The notes below the pieces were generated by a model that was given only the letters and a program-made list of their open reading frames with translations, ran no database searches and was not told where the DNA came from. Below are positions 12,440 to 31,640 of a DNA stretch of 64,000 bases, in pieces (position 1 is the first letter of the stretch; the number at the start of each line of letters is the position of its first letter). The translations under genes were made by a program, and so were the position numbers. Source of the DNA: Medicago truncatula (taxonomy: Eukaryota; Streptophyta; Magnoliopsida; Fabales; Fabaceae); the NCBI RefSeq assembly GCF_003473485.1, contig NC_053046.1, positions 2,118,001 through 2,182,000 of the forward strand, given 5' to 3'.

Positions 12440-13131
12440 TACACGTTACTTCCCCACCTGCCTTCCTTCAATGTCTCCCCCACTGTCATAGATTAGAGAC
12501 CATATAAGGGAAATATCAAAATGGATCCAGTGTCGGCAAATAGTGTATACTGTACTAAATGATGAGTCATTTACTCATTTCATTTTGATATGGAAAAGAA
12601 AAACATAAATATAAATGGTTGTGATGATTTCAGTCAATATCATCAATTAATACATGTCAATGAAAGAAATGATGTGTGCCTTTCTCATTGATTAAATCAA
12701 TTAATTTACATTGATTTGTAACGGTAATTGTCATTAATGTACTATAATTCACATTGAGTAACAAGAGATTATTCCATACAGCTGAAAACGTTCAATAACT
12801 AGTCCAAGTGATATAGTAGCAGTAGTACATGAGCTGGAGAAATGAAGATTAAATGTAAACCCGAAAATTGAATTTCCAGCAGAAACTCATGTTGACTACA
12901 AGCAAGAAAATTCACAAACTAAAGTTAACTAACTCCCTCAAACCGAAGCAAGAAACTCATGTTGATAATTAGACACAAATAAAAATCAAAGATGGAAGTC
13001 TTGGATACAAGTAACATTGGAGATTCTATAATTGAATTAGCTAAAAAATAATATTAGGCAAATGAACTAGAAAATAAAAATAAAAATAAAAATGTATAAG
13101 CAAAAATATGAGAGTTAAATAAAGAGGATAC

Positions 13132-13141
13132 TCACCTCAGC
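13132..13141 (-). other. candidate 5'-leader splice donor for the lipase-like gene
   Basis: On the minus strand CTGAG is followed by GTGAGT, a strong donor, about 700 bases upstream of the ATG at 12439. If used, the leader of the lipase-like gene would contain an intron. The acceptor cannot be fixed by eye, and no transcript evidence was available. Confidence 0.3.
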
Positions 13142-13490
13142 TGGTAGAAGTGGAAGAAATAAACAAGAGGGAGGAGGTCTCCAACCAAGAGAACATGAAT
13201 GGAAATGAAAAAATACAAAGGTGACCCCCATGTTAAAAGGGGAAGTTTCATTTCAAGTTGGTGAGTAATTAATACTTAATGCCAATTAGTAGTACAATAT
13301 TCTGGTATTTGGCTACGGTTGAAGAAATGTCACTGTCTCCTATCCAACCATAAACCAATCAGATATTAGTATTGACTTCATATATTATACTTCTAGGCCA
13401 CGGTAATGCTGATGCATTTGTTAAAGAACTAAATAGTAAAATTATTTTGAAACTAGTTTAGTCAACATTTTAAAAAGAGTAGTGATATTT

Positions 13491-13622
13491 GAACAACTAT
13501 TTGATACAACTTTTGTGACAACTTCTTTTTTCTCTTTTTTCATTGGTTAAAAACAATGGAGAGAGAATAAGAATATAATGTGAGTATGAGAGAGAAAGTT
13601 GTCACAAAGTTGTTGTACAAAT
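13491..13622. mobile_element. about 130-bp hairpin MITE
   Basis: The left arm contains ACAACTTTTGTGACAACTTC. The right arm contains the reverse complement with few changes (GAAAGTTGTCACAAAGTTGT). The two arms enclose about 60 bases of CT/AT-rich sequence, so the whole unit folds on itself. It lies between the lipase-like gene and the dynamin gene. Target-site duplication was not resolved. Confidence 0.65.
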
Positions 13623-13877
13623 AAAATAAAAATGTAAATAATTTTTTTTTTCAATATAATATTTTCCCTTAACAAGTGTCTCAATATAAATAGTTAGCAT
13701 AACCCTTATTATTTTTTTCATTTCAGGATGTACTTCACAATTGAATTTTTTTTAGAGGGGTGCTAAGAACTTGCTATGGACGTGTTGACCTTTCTTTGTC
13801 AAAACAAACATGTGCCATTTAAAAATGCTACTATTTCCCATGATACAAGTTTGAGACAGAAATTAATATATTAAGAA

Positions 13878-13941
13878 GGGGTCGTTTTTGTACCAAAAAA
13901 AAAAGGGGGTCGTTTTTGTACCAAAAAAAAAAGGGGGTCGT
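13878..13941 (+). repeat. 31-bp direct repeat in the dynamin 3' region
   Basis: A unit of GGGGTCGTTTTTGTACC followed by about ten A residues occurs twice in full, and its start a third time before 13941. It lies about 200-260 bases downstream (on the minus strand) of the dynamin stop codon, so it is probably in or near that 3' untranslated region. Confidence 0.85.
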
Positions 13942-14136
13942 TTGAAGACACTGCAATAATCTCACCCACGAAAAAACATTATATTTTACAAGACAGACAT
14001 CTAGTAAAGATGACAGATATAACGTTTTGCATGACAATGCAAAACCCCAAAGTAAATGAAAGAAGAAAGAAAAGAGATATATAGACAATGAAGATAACAC
14101 ATGAAATAGAAGCAACCCAGCTCTCAAACTTAACAT

Positions 14137-17100
14137 CTACTTAGACCAAGCAGCGGAATCAATCTCAGCTTGAGCACTCCTGTATAACTCTAGTCTCTTT
14201 GCAAGGGCGGTACGTCTTTCCATTACTGCAGGATCCTCATTCAGCAATGATGACAGACGCTTGGACTTCAGATAGAATTTTATTCACACTATCAGTGTTT
14301 GAATTACTTTGAAAATATCACAACTAAAATGAGAATAAAAGCTTAAATGTAGCACTAAAACTATACATCATTGACAGGTTAGATTTATTATTCTCACCTC
14401 ATATTTTCCTATCTCAATGAAGAAATGATCAAGCAGGCTTCGCTTGGCTTCACGCACTTGACAATGGACAATTGACTTCGGAATTGAATGCCTCAAACTT
14501 GCACAGACCATATTGACATAAGACAAAACTGTCGATCCTGTTTATAGACAATTAATCACAGAGAGTGAGACCTTCAACTCATTTCCAGCATTTACAAACT
14601 TATATTAAGTTTGGGAGGGAATGTTATAGATTTTACCAATTCGCCTAAGATATGAATCATTATATCTATCAAAAATTGAATGTGTAGGATTGCCACCCTT
14701 GTCTACATCTTGAGGAAGTTTTCGAAAGTAATCAACCGTCAGATAGCCACACTCCATATCAACTAACTGCAGAGTTGATTTTTTGCTTTCCTCCCTCATT
14801 CGTTCCAGCGAATCAGAAGCTGCATTTGTGACCTCAACCCGCAGACCTGGATATTGCTTCAGTTCCTGTGAGTCAACCAAACCAACACCATGTATATTTA
14901 AGGAGATGTTAAGATAAGAAAATGATTGCAAATTAATATTAGTATGTGAAAAATGAAATCCAATGAAGTTCCAAGAAGTCTAGAGTTTTACATCAAATCA
15001 GTTGCTAGACAAGAAGGAGCTCAAATATATGAAGTCTAGAGCTATACATTAAATCAGTTTTACAAAATTATGGCAATTTATTTAGGAACATGTTTCTATT
15101 TAGGTTGAAGTAATGATTGATCTTTGATAAAAATATTGGCCTTTGAAATCTCTGCATGATTTAAGCAGCTTTACATTACTCACAAATAGAAGGTTTAAGA
15201 TTAATGAACAACAGCATCTGTGCAATGTATTTACTTAGGAAAATATCCCCAATAACTGATTTTTGAAACTTCAAATGTAGCTAGTTTTAAATTATAAAAT
15301 GAACTTTGTCTGCTAGAATAAACACGACAAAGTAAAAGCACCGAGGAGAACCAATTCAAATTTAAGTCAAACATAGCAGCAAAAAATTTATAGAACACTC
15401 TAAATTTTTGCATTTTCAGGAGCTTACCACAGTCTGACTGATTGCTTTGTGAACCAAGTCCTTCAATAAGGAATGAACCTGAAAGAGTTTAATTGAAAAT
15501 GGCAAATTAATAAAAACGAAAGATTAGATCAGCAAAGATAAAAAGTTAAATTGACTTAGATAAAAACACAGAATCATTATAAAACACCAAATTCAAAGCT
15601 TTCTCTAATTTTAATATTAAAAGATTTAGTGTTAAATTTTCTATCAATGATTTTAGCTTAATTCATGACAAAACGCCCAATGTAGCCGGCCACAACTAGT
15701 GAGAAAAGACTTGGTAGTTGTTGAATAAATTTTCCCCATCTGAAGGCCTTTGACCAAATGGAGGTTGATCATAAAAAATTTAATCATTAAGAAGAACGAC
15801 TAAAAATCAACTTAAACTCCAAAGATCATAAAGTTTTTTAATCATTAAGAATAAGGCCTAAACATCAACTTAAATTCCAAAGATAATAGTGCACTAAGAA
15901 ATATATTTTCATATGGTAGTGACAAACAATGTTGAACTCCTAATTGTTGTTTAATATTTTATAGTGATAGAAAATGAATCCAGTCTATAAGTTTGAAAAA
16001 TACTTCTGAATAGAGACCAAAAACTGATACGTAAACATATGTTGAATAACAGTGGTAAGCATCTATTGACTAGAACCACTGAGAAATGCACGTAATCATT
16101 TTCAAATCGCTGTTCTCGTATTTATACCGCATCAACAGCTGCCTCGGCAGGGCCCCTGATACTAGTTAGAGAAGATTCAATGAGGCGACGGTATCCTTGT
16201 TCTGGCGCAATTAAATGAGGTTGATATCCATCAGCTTCTGTGATAAGTTTCCTTATATTTTCCATCGAAAGCTGCTTATCAAACTGCAACCTTTTTAGAG
16301 CAGCAGGGAGCTGATTGTCAAAGACATTATAAATTTTATCACCACCAGGTCGCCTGTAGTAGGTTGACAAATTACAGACGTTAGTTTGAGAAAATGAAAA
16401 AATCCAAAGGATAATTAAGAAAAAAAGGGATAGAGCAAAAAATCATTTTATAAAGAAAAAAGCACAGAAAAAGGACACTTACACCCCATCAAGGTGTTCT
16501 TTAAATATTTGATCAAATGTGCGGCATATTTCCATGATTGCATACAATTTTCCCTGCACATGAATTGTAATCAGTCATTAGAAAATTCATATACACAATG
16601 TGAAAATAAGATCCATGAAATAACGATCCTATCGCTGTAATAAATCAGTTTGCAAAAATGATGAATACTTGCAAGCTTAGAATGGAAAACAAGGCTTTTT
16701 TCTAAAGTTAATCCATATAATAATAAAATACTTTGAAATTGATAAATCAAAGTAAGCTTTTGAAGAGAAAAATTACCCCTTCATCAGCTGCAATAGGCTT
16801 TCCCAAACGACTCAGTTCGGTTTCAAGATCAGCAATTGTTTTGCTGATAAGTGATTGAATGCCGGGAATTTTGGACTTGATTACTGCCTCCAAATGCTGA
16901 TATTTAAGCAGTACGGTTCAGTCACAGAAACAAGTAACACAAAAGTAAATACTAATTAAAAATTATTAAAAACTAATATTCCGTTCAAATGATGTTCTAT
17001 ATGGATAAATTTTTATTTCAATACCTTTGAAAGCATCTTGGCAAGGTGCTCAGAACCCATTCTGTGAGCAAGGTGTTTATATTCAGGAGTATTGGAAAAA

Positions 17101-19425
17101 TACTCGCGTTCTCTACGCCTAGCAGCAATCATATCAACATTCTTGTTAATATCTGCTTGTGATCTATTGACTACACCAATCCAGGGATACTTTAACCTAT
17201 AAGCTCTCCCCTCCAGCATCTGAAATTAACAAAAATTATCGACATTATATTAATTATCATCACCCAATTGCATGATGTCCCATCACAACTAAAAAAAATG
17301 ATAGACTTACTTCAACGGCATCGGTACCCTTATCCATAAGATCAATCTTTGTCAAGACTCCAATTGTCCTTTCACCTGAAAAGTTGAAATCAGTATACAT
17401 AAAGTTAGAACTTAGAACACCAACAGAATATTTATTTCAAGCTGTTCAAATCAATAAAATTGCTCAACTGTTGGAATTTGGTAACGTTCACATTTACATT
17501 TTCTAACACAAAATTCTTGGGAAACAATGATAAATTATAAGCCTGTAGAAAATAAAATAATGAAATTACCGGTGGGGTCCACTTCACGTGAGATTTTAAT
17601 TGCATCGGATGTAGCAAGATCTTGATTGGCTGGTGTAATTGCCAAAATTATACAGTTTGGCTGCAGATTAGCATCAAATCAGTACACCACATTTTTTCAA
17701 ATATAGGAGCCATTATAAGGAATTAAGCATGGAACATAATCTCATCGGAAAATATTACGAAAAAACTACATATTTTTCGTATAATGAGTCAAATTTGTCA
17801 AATCAATTTTCTAGCAATGGTAGTTAAGATTATAAGAGGCTATATGATAGAAGTTACAGACAGAAAAGCAAAATGTAATACTATGAATTGCAATGTTTGT
17901 TACTTAAGTTTCAACTTAGAGAAAGGGAAGTACCTTCTCAATGTAAGAGTGAACCATATTCTCAATGTCTTGGACAATACTATCTGGTTGACCCTCTGCA
18001 TGTTGCAAAACCATTTGTTAGCATGTCTCTCTTATTGTCACAAAACACTTAACAGCTTGACAAGAAAGACATTTCCAAAATGTTACTTACCAACAGCCAC
18101 CTTTGTAAGGCCAGGAAGATCAATAAGTGTCAAGTTAACAACTGCAAAGGTCCAAGCAGTCATTAGTAAGTTGAAAAACAATGAACAGATAAAAATAAAA
18201 ATAAATCCACGCCACAGTTTTACTCGCCATTCTTTCTAACACACCATTGGGAGAATATGTACTGAAATGAATAACTTCAAACAAGTTGGAAAATGAGTTG
18301 GAGTTGTGTGTGGTACTGGTGATGGTGATGGTAGTAGACACAAGAAGAGCCACATATTGGAGTCAATAATGGCTTATCTTCTCAACCCAATTTCCAATAT
18401 GGGACTAACAACATCATTCGCTAGTCTCATATTGACAATTGCATCAAGAGTAAGTAATTATTGACTCGATAATGTCTGCACTGGTGTTAACTACTATCAG
18501 TAGTACGCAACATTTACTATTTTTCCAACTTTCTTCAAATTGTTTGAATTTTACATTGTATTATTTCTAACACACCCACCATTGGGAGAATATATACTGA
18601 GATGAATAGGAACAGTTGAAATCTGTCTTGTTCGTCCAGTCTCTCTATCGGTTTCATCTTGAATCTCCTTCCTCACATCACCTGCACAAATTAAACAATC
18701 GTTACAGGTAATAAAAAGTGAAACAACTTCTTAATATTTTAACAAAATAATAATGAAACAAATATTTGAGTTTAGCTACTGGTATAAAAACCCTTGTTAA
18801 ACTACATGGTGACATGTCAATAAGCCGTTTTTAGCCTATTTCCATAATATGATTTTAGCTTATTTCCACAAATTACATCAGGTTGACTTTACAGAATAAC
18901 TTATAATATCGGCCTGTAATATAAGTACTTAATTAAGTTGTTTTATCGAAACAGAGCCTAAAAGTTGAGGAATTAAGAAAAATGACCGAAATCAGTGAAT
19001 CTTTTTCTAGGAAGATGCAGAAACTCTGCATACTCTCTATTTCCTTCATCAATCTTTTGAAGCTGCAAAACAAGAGGCCTCCGTGTAACAATGCCTACAA
19101 AACAATTTGCATGCAACTCATCAACATCAAAATGTTTGTCAACGCAATTTGAACCAATCAACACTGATTTAACTAACTAAAACCAACCATGCATGCAAGT
19201 AATTAGCAGTTAATTAGACTTAATATTACCTGATCCGCGAGGTAAGAAATCTTTGCCAACAACGCTCTCTAGTACGGAGGATTTTCCAGAACTCTGGCCA
19301 CCGACGACGGCGATAGAAGGGAGAGAGTCCCAAAGAGTGGGTAAAGAAGTGGCTGCTTCACCGTGGTCACCTAAAGCGGTGCATGCTCTCTGGATTTTGT
19401 TCACCAATGATATTAGGTTCTCCAT
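14137..19425 (-). CDS. DRP1A: dynamin-related protein 1 (DRP1A type), 15 exons
   Basis: Exons in order: 19425-19230, 19094-18987, 18681-18580, 18141-18091, 17995-17934, 17660-17570, 17375-17311, 17219-17025, 16896-16777, 16553-16483, 16353-16128, 15478-15428, 14865-14637, 14537-14398, 14265-14137. They sum to 1836 nt, keep phase throughout and give 611 residues (Arabidopsis DRP1A has about 610). Seen: GTPase motifs GQSSGKS (43-49), DLPG (143-146) and TKID (212-215), then the middle domain and a GTPase effector domain ending EIDSAAWSK. As in plant DRP1, there is no PH or proline-rich domain. Known role: GTP-driven assembly at the cell plate and in clathrin-mediated endocytosis. The exon 2 donor is an unusual G|GTCATT and the last acceptor is AAG rather than CAG. 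An in-frame ATG 27 codons upstream (19506) exists, but [10 protein letters not shown] is the family's usual start. Confidence 0.95.
15779..15890. repeat. imperfect tandem duplication, about 58-bp period, in a dynamin intron
   Basis: TTTAATCATTAAGAA begins two neighbouring segments (near 15779 and 15837). Both go on through a shared ATCAACTTAAA(C/T)TCCAAAGAT stretch. This is a local intronic duplication in the large intron between exons 11 and 12. Confidence 0.7.
18231..18276 (-). repeat. partial duplicate of dynamin exon 3 inside the following intron
   Basis: About 40 bases match the 3' tail of exon 3 plus its splice donor (18563-18608), including the codons for YSPN and the bases beyond the donor. 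The copy has point changes and lacks four bases next to the donor, but it still has a GT donor (AATG|GTGTGT) and a TTTCAG-like acceptor just ahead. In principle it could be read as a 17-nt cryptic exon, which would shift the frame. Confidence 0.8.
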
Positions 19426-19542
19426 TTGCACTTTGATTTTGATTTGAAGTTGAGAGAAAGAAAGAGTTTGTGGAATTTGGTTTGTTTGGATAGTGAGTGA
19501 ATTCAAATGAGTGAGTAAGTGTTGCGTCTGAGTGATGACAAG

Positions 19543-19550
19543 TATATATG
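19543..19550 (-). promoter_or_regulatory. probable TATA box of the dynamin gene
   Basis: A CATATATA stretch on the minus strand lies about 115 bases upstream of the family-typical ATG at 19425. That places transcription start near 19510, so the upstream in-frame ATG at 19506 would be at or outside the mRNA end. Confidence 0.4.
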
Positions 19551-19639
19551 CGTTGTTGTTTTCTTGTATCGACCGTTGGAAACAACTTAACTCAAGACAT
19601 TCTTGAGAAACTTACTTATTATTATTTTTTGGGCAATAC

Positions 19640-21632
19640 CTTACTCTTACCTAGTATTCTCTCAGTCCCAAATATAATTAATTTTGTGTGGAAAAGAGAT
19701 ATTATGAGTTGTTTTACAAAATTATCCTTAATAAATGGTATGAGAAAGATAAATTAAAGAAATGAAAGAAGAGAGAATAATAAATAGTTAATGATATAAT
19801 AAGAAAAATAATATTAATGTTTCATCGGTATTGTAAAACGACTCACCATAAAAAAAAAAAAAAATTGAAGGTTATATACTCAACTAAACTTTATGGTATC
19901 ATTGAATTCATAGTAGTGTTTGGAGGGAGTTGGGAGGCAATGAGTGCTTGCAATGAGTCATATCTCAATCGATTTCAAAATTAAATTTTAATTTTTTTTT
20001 AAATATAAAGTTCGAGTTTGAAATATAGATTCAATGATTGTGATCGAACGGTCAAGAAAATTGATTATGATATTTTTTAATAAGGATTGATTATATTTCA
20101 AATAAGGATTTATAGTTTTTGATTCTCGAATTTATTTTTACACAAAGATGTATAGTTCAATTCACTTTTACTTGCAACTCACTTTAGTCTTAATCAATTT
20201 TACAAAATCAATTCTCTTAAAATCAATTTTTGTCAACTGACATATGGTTATCAACATATTACACAAGAGCGGTAAATTTTATTTGCTTCGATAAACCTTT
20301 TCATTTTAAAAATTGAAATGAAATGAGATTGTCATGCGATGATTGTGAATTTGAACTGCCCTTTGTCACCATGCTAAAAGACTCGTTGCTTGTCCACTCT
20401 AGACAGCGTTACTAGTTATTGTACCGTTGGACTTTTTCGGAAAAGAAACTCAATTATCTTGGTACCATGTTAAACAAACTCAAATTTTGTACCTTGCTTC
20501 TCACTTTTGAATTTATATTTTTACTGTACTTGCTCATTTTGTCATTCAACATTGAAATTATGTCACAAGCTCTTCATGAGAATTTAATATTGGATGTTCA
20601 ATGGCAATTGTCACATTTCAAATTGACATATAGAATTCTAACACATGGTACCAACCGATAATAGTTATAACAGAACTAGACTCACAACATAGCGAACCGA
20701 ACCAACTTTCCAATTCAAACTTACAAAGACGCTCATATTTAGTGTTCAATAATGTATCAAATAAGATAAGATTACATCAAGTAAACAAAACCTATAAATA
20801 ACATTGGGTCTAGTTTTCAAGTTGTTCTTCATAGCTACTTTTATATGACTTCTACAGTTACAGCTATATAGAAAAAAAAGCATTGTTCATTAGTATAGCA
20901 TAAATCATTTCCCTACAATTATACCCAAAATATAGAAATTTATATTCTGACAACAAACATATATAAAAAATTCTCAATTGAGCGTCAAATTTGCTCTTGA
21001 TATAGTTGTTTGGATCAAAGATTGTTGTTAATACTTAATATCAGACTTGCAGAGTATAGCCGAAATTACAAGAATACATAATGCTTGTACAAGAGTAAGT
21101 TTAACCCAAAAAGGTTGTTTAACAAGATATTCTGATTACAGGCCTATTGTCGTCATAAATGGTCAGTAACTGCAGAAAAGAGCTGGTGACCAGCAAAAAA
21201 CACAGTAGAGAATTAATTCAAATTTCCATGCATTGGTAGTGCTAAATATGAAAAGTTTAGTCTGGCATAATGCGGTGAGAGTACCTTTAGTCATCATATC
21301 GTATACAAATAAAATCTGTAGTTTAGATTTACAAAACAGGAAGCCGTCATGTTCATGTCGAACACAAAAGAACCCTTATCCTTATATAACTATAACCTGT
21401 AAGATGGAGTCTAGATATAACCTATAAATTATAGTCTGGTAAATGTAAATCACTACTTATTTACTGTAACTAGAAATCACAATAGTAGAAGTACTTGTCA
21501 CCTTAAAATCGCTAAAAGAAAAATAGCTTTAGTGAAAACTAACATCACAGGACCTATGGTGATTGTTGTGGCAAGAGTTCAGAAAAGAAGCCAAGATAAT
21601 AGCTTCTATGGTATATTTTGTAACTACAAAGG
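19640..21632. other. spacer and epimerase-1 3' flank, part of a duplicated unit
   Basis: The first part (to about 20320) is AT-rich with no recognised gene. From about 20325 onward the sequence resembles the spacer at about 25290-26280 in collinear pieces. Shared pieces include a CTTTGTCAC...AGACTCGTTG block, an AGAAATTTATA block and the GAGCTGGTGACCAGCAAA and CAGGACCTATGGTGATTG blocks. This shows that the flanks were copied together with the epimerase gene. Confidence 0.7.
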
Positions 21633-25192
<3,560 letters not shown>

Positions 25193-25204
25193 GATATACA
25201 ACAA

Positions 25205-26280
25205 GGACGTTGAATGTTGTGATGGTTAGGATGTAGTTTTTGAATATTTTGTTGATAAGCATTGAGCACAATGAGATTTATGGACTGTTTCATGTGATGA
25301 TTGTGAATATGAATAATCCTTTGTCACTGTGCTGTTGTGTGAAAGAGACTCGTTGTTGGTCCATTCTCTACAGCGCTGACTAGTTTATACTCCTAGAACT
25401 AAATCTTACTTCTCACCTTTGGATTTACTTTTGGCTGTTTTTTTCTCATTTTTCCATTCAACGCTGAATTATAAGACATTGGCATACATGTATTATTCAA
25501 TTCAACATCTTGTGATAGCTTCTCTGCTGTGACTTCCAATTTAATTTTAGCTAAATGAACATCTGATATAGTTTAAGTCTTTCCTCAAAGTTGCTTTGAT
25601 ACCACTTCTACAAAATTATACCCAAAATACAGAAATTTATAATAATCTGGCAAATTGAGTGTAAAGTTTACTTTGACTGCAATTTTGGTTGTGGTTTATA
25701 CCCCGACTTACAGAATATAGGCAATTACTCATAATGATTGTGCAAGAGTAAGCTTAAACCAAAAAGGTTATTTTAACAAGAAATTTCTGACTAAAGGCAT
25801 ACTTTTATTGTCGTTAATAAACGCTTAGTAACTGCAGAAATGAGCTGGTGACCAGCAAATACACAAATTTTCATAAAATGCTTGGTAGTGCTAAATATGA
25901 AAGCTTAATCTAACATAACACGATAAGAGTATTTGCTGGTTATCATATCATATATAAATAAAATACATAGTTTAGATTTACAAAAGAGGACGCCGTCAAG
26001 TTCATGTAGAACATGATAGAATCCTTATATATTAATAATAACCTATAACCTGTAAGGTGGAGCCTAGATATAACCTGTAAACTATAGTATGGTAAATCAC
26101 TACTTCTTTACTTTGTAACTAGAAATCACAATAGTACTTGTCTCCTTTAAAAGGCTATAAGAGAAAAAGAGCTTCAGAGAAAACTAATAAATTCACAGGA
26201 CCTATGGTGATTGATGTGGCAGAGTTCAGAAAGAAAAGAAAAAAAACCCAAGATCATAACATATTTAATCATGGTCAACT
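25205..26280. other. spacer between the two epimerase genes (duplicated flank)
   Basis: It holds the promoter of epimerase copy 1 (upper end on the minus strand) and the 3' flank of copy 2. Most of it is collinear with 20325-21632, so it belongs to the duplicated unit. No separate gene seen. Confidence 0.7.
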
Positions 26281-29579
<3,299 letters not shown>

Positions 29580-29727
29580 TGAAGCGAGAATTGTGTGATA
29601 CGTTCCGAAAGTTATGTGATTTGATTTAATATGAATATGAATATGAATATGAGGAATATACTGTGCTATGGGAATGAAATGAAGAAAGAAGAATATTTAT
29701 GGTGATTGGGGGAGAGAGTAACAGATC

Positions 29728-29739
29728 ATCCACGTGGAT
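29728..29739. promoter_or_regulatory. perfect palindrome containing a G-box, upstream of epimerase copy 2
   Basis: ATCCACGTGGAT is a perfect 12-bp palindrome centred on CACGTG (29731-29736), about 150 bases upstream of the first ATG. G-boxes bind bZIP and bHLH factors and, with flanking bases such as these, serve as ABA-response or light-response elements. Copy 1 shows no such site at the matching place. Confidence 0.5.
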
Positions 29740-29837
29740 TTCCAGTGTGTTCGGTTTACTTTTAGACTAGACTTTCTTTCTTTTTTTTTTTTTAAGAAAA
29801 GACTTTCTTTCTTTTTGTTTATATTACTAATTACTGC

Positions 29838-30110
29838 TACCTCCGTGCCTTTTTAATTATCATTTTTGACATTTTACATAAACCAAGACAATCAATAATT
29901 GTTACTATTTTGATGCAATAAGTTATACTTTTACTATAATGACCTTATTAATTTAACATCTCATTTCATATATTTCTCTCTCCGCAATAAATAACTAAGG
30001 ATAATATTGGCAAAACAACATTTAATGTTGCATTGAACTTTGAAAGTAACAATTAAATAAGAACAAAAAATTTCTTTAAAAGAGACACTTAAAAAGGAAC
30101 GGAAAGAATA
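29838..30110. mobile_element. Stowaway/Tourist-like MITE, about 273 bp
   Basis: The left end reads TACCTCCGTGCCTTTTTAA and the right end is close to its reverse complement (TTAAAAAGGAACGGAAAGAA). The CTCCGT..CTTTTTAA terminus is typical of Stowaway-like elements in plants. The interior is AT-rich and non-coding. TA flanks are plausible as the target-site duplication. Confidence 0.65.
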
Positions 30111-31334
30111 ATAACTTACTTTCTTTGTGTATAATCACGTCTACGTCACTCTAATCAACTTTCTTAACCTCTCACTTTTTTCAACACCAATTTAGTTTCA
30201 TCATTGGTTTCATTACCCAATAAGAAATTGAGACTCCGACAATTTTAAATCCGGATAATAATGTTTTCTTTTTAACGAGTAGTTAAGATAATAATTGTCT
30301 GAACTTTTACCCAACACATCATTTTTATATTCAACCAATTAAAATTTAGCATCTCATTGAAATAATAAAAAAAATATATCATAATTTTTTCTCATTATTT
30401 TTACAGCAATGCTATTTCCTACGAAATATGGAACAATGAAATCCATGACACACAGTGCAATGCATTTATCTCTAGTATTTTTTATTTTTTTTTTGGTAGA
30501 TGGCCGAAATGGCAAAACCATTATAAACTTAGTATTTTTTTGTTATTAAGAAAAAAAAACATAAAATTGGGGTTTGGTGGAAAACACGGTGGTGTCGGTC
30601 TAATTCTTGTTTTTCGTGGATTTAGTCTTCGTGGGATCAGGCATTTCCCTTATTTTTAATATTTCTCTAACCTTTTTTCACTTTTTTTAACCGACAAGAA
30701 CCACCCACCACCATTTATGTTTTCATTTCCTTGATTAAAATCACACTTTTTTTAAAGTTAAGAACATGTGTCATTTTTTTATTGGTTTGGTGTAACAATG
30801 ATGTGTTGGCTGAGAGTTCATGCAAGAATATCTCTTTATCAAAATCACAAAATAGTTTTTAATTACGTATATTTTTAATTAAAATAGTCTTTAATATTAA
30901 AATAGTTCATCACTTTTGTCAAAAAAATAAATTAAAATAGTTCTTCAATATTGACATTAACCTTTTTTATATAGAGATTGAAATGACAATAAGTAAATAT
31001 TTATATGGATTGATATAATAATAAATGAACATATTGAATGACTAACAAAGCATTTTTTTTTTTGGTTACAATGCTAACAAAGCATTTTAGAAGTAAATGA
31101 CTATTTTGAATAATATGATGCACATTTATAAAACTATTTTGACATTTCGATACATCGGAGCATTGTTATGGCTACTAGTTACACATTTAAAGACCAAAAT
31201 GAATATTACATTGGAAAAAAGAAAGAAGGATTTCCTCAATTGATCAACGAGCTTTACTTAATGATAATTTTTTAAATGAAAAAGAAGAAAAAAAAAAACC
31301 GAGTTTAATTCTTGAAATGAAATTTCTTTTAATT

Positions 31335-31640
31335 TTTGCAATCCTTCAGGAATGCATCGCTGTTGATTTCATTAGAAAAAAAATAAATTTTAAGCAATCC
31401 TTCAGAGCATTAGTGTTGAATTCTTCATAAATTCATTGAAATTTTTTGTTTATGCAATCATTCAGGGATGCATTAGTACTAGTGTTGATTCGTTCAGAAA
31501 TTCATTAAGGAAATTTTGTTCAAGCAATCCTTCAAGGATGCATTAGTATTGAATTCTTCATAAATTCATTAGAAAATTGAGTTTCTTTATTTCTTTTTTA
31601 AGCAATCCTTGAAGGATGGATGAATGTTGAATTAAAATAA
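31335..31640 (+). repeat. minisatellite, five diverged units of about 55-79 bp
   Basis: The core GCAATCCTTCAAGGATGCAT recurs at about 31339, 31394, 31455, 31523 and 31602, each followed by a TTGAATTCTTCATAAATTCAT-like tail. Part of the core, ATCCTT(C/G)AAGGAT, is a near-perfect palindrome. Unit lengths vary, so this is an old array. Confidence 0.8.

Noticed and set aside
31335-31640. Possible CRISPR-like array
   Set aside because: Units are diverged, spacing irregular, the repeat includes the spacers, and this is eukaryotic nuclear DNA.
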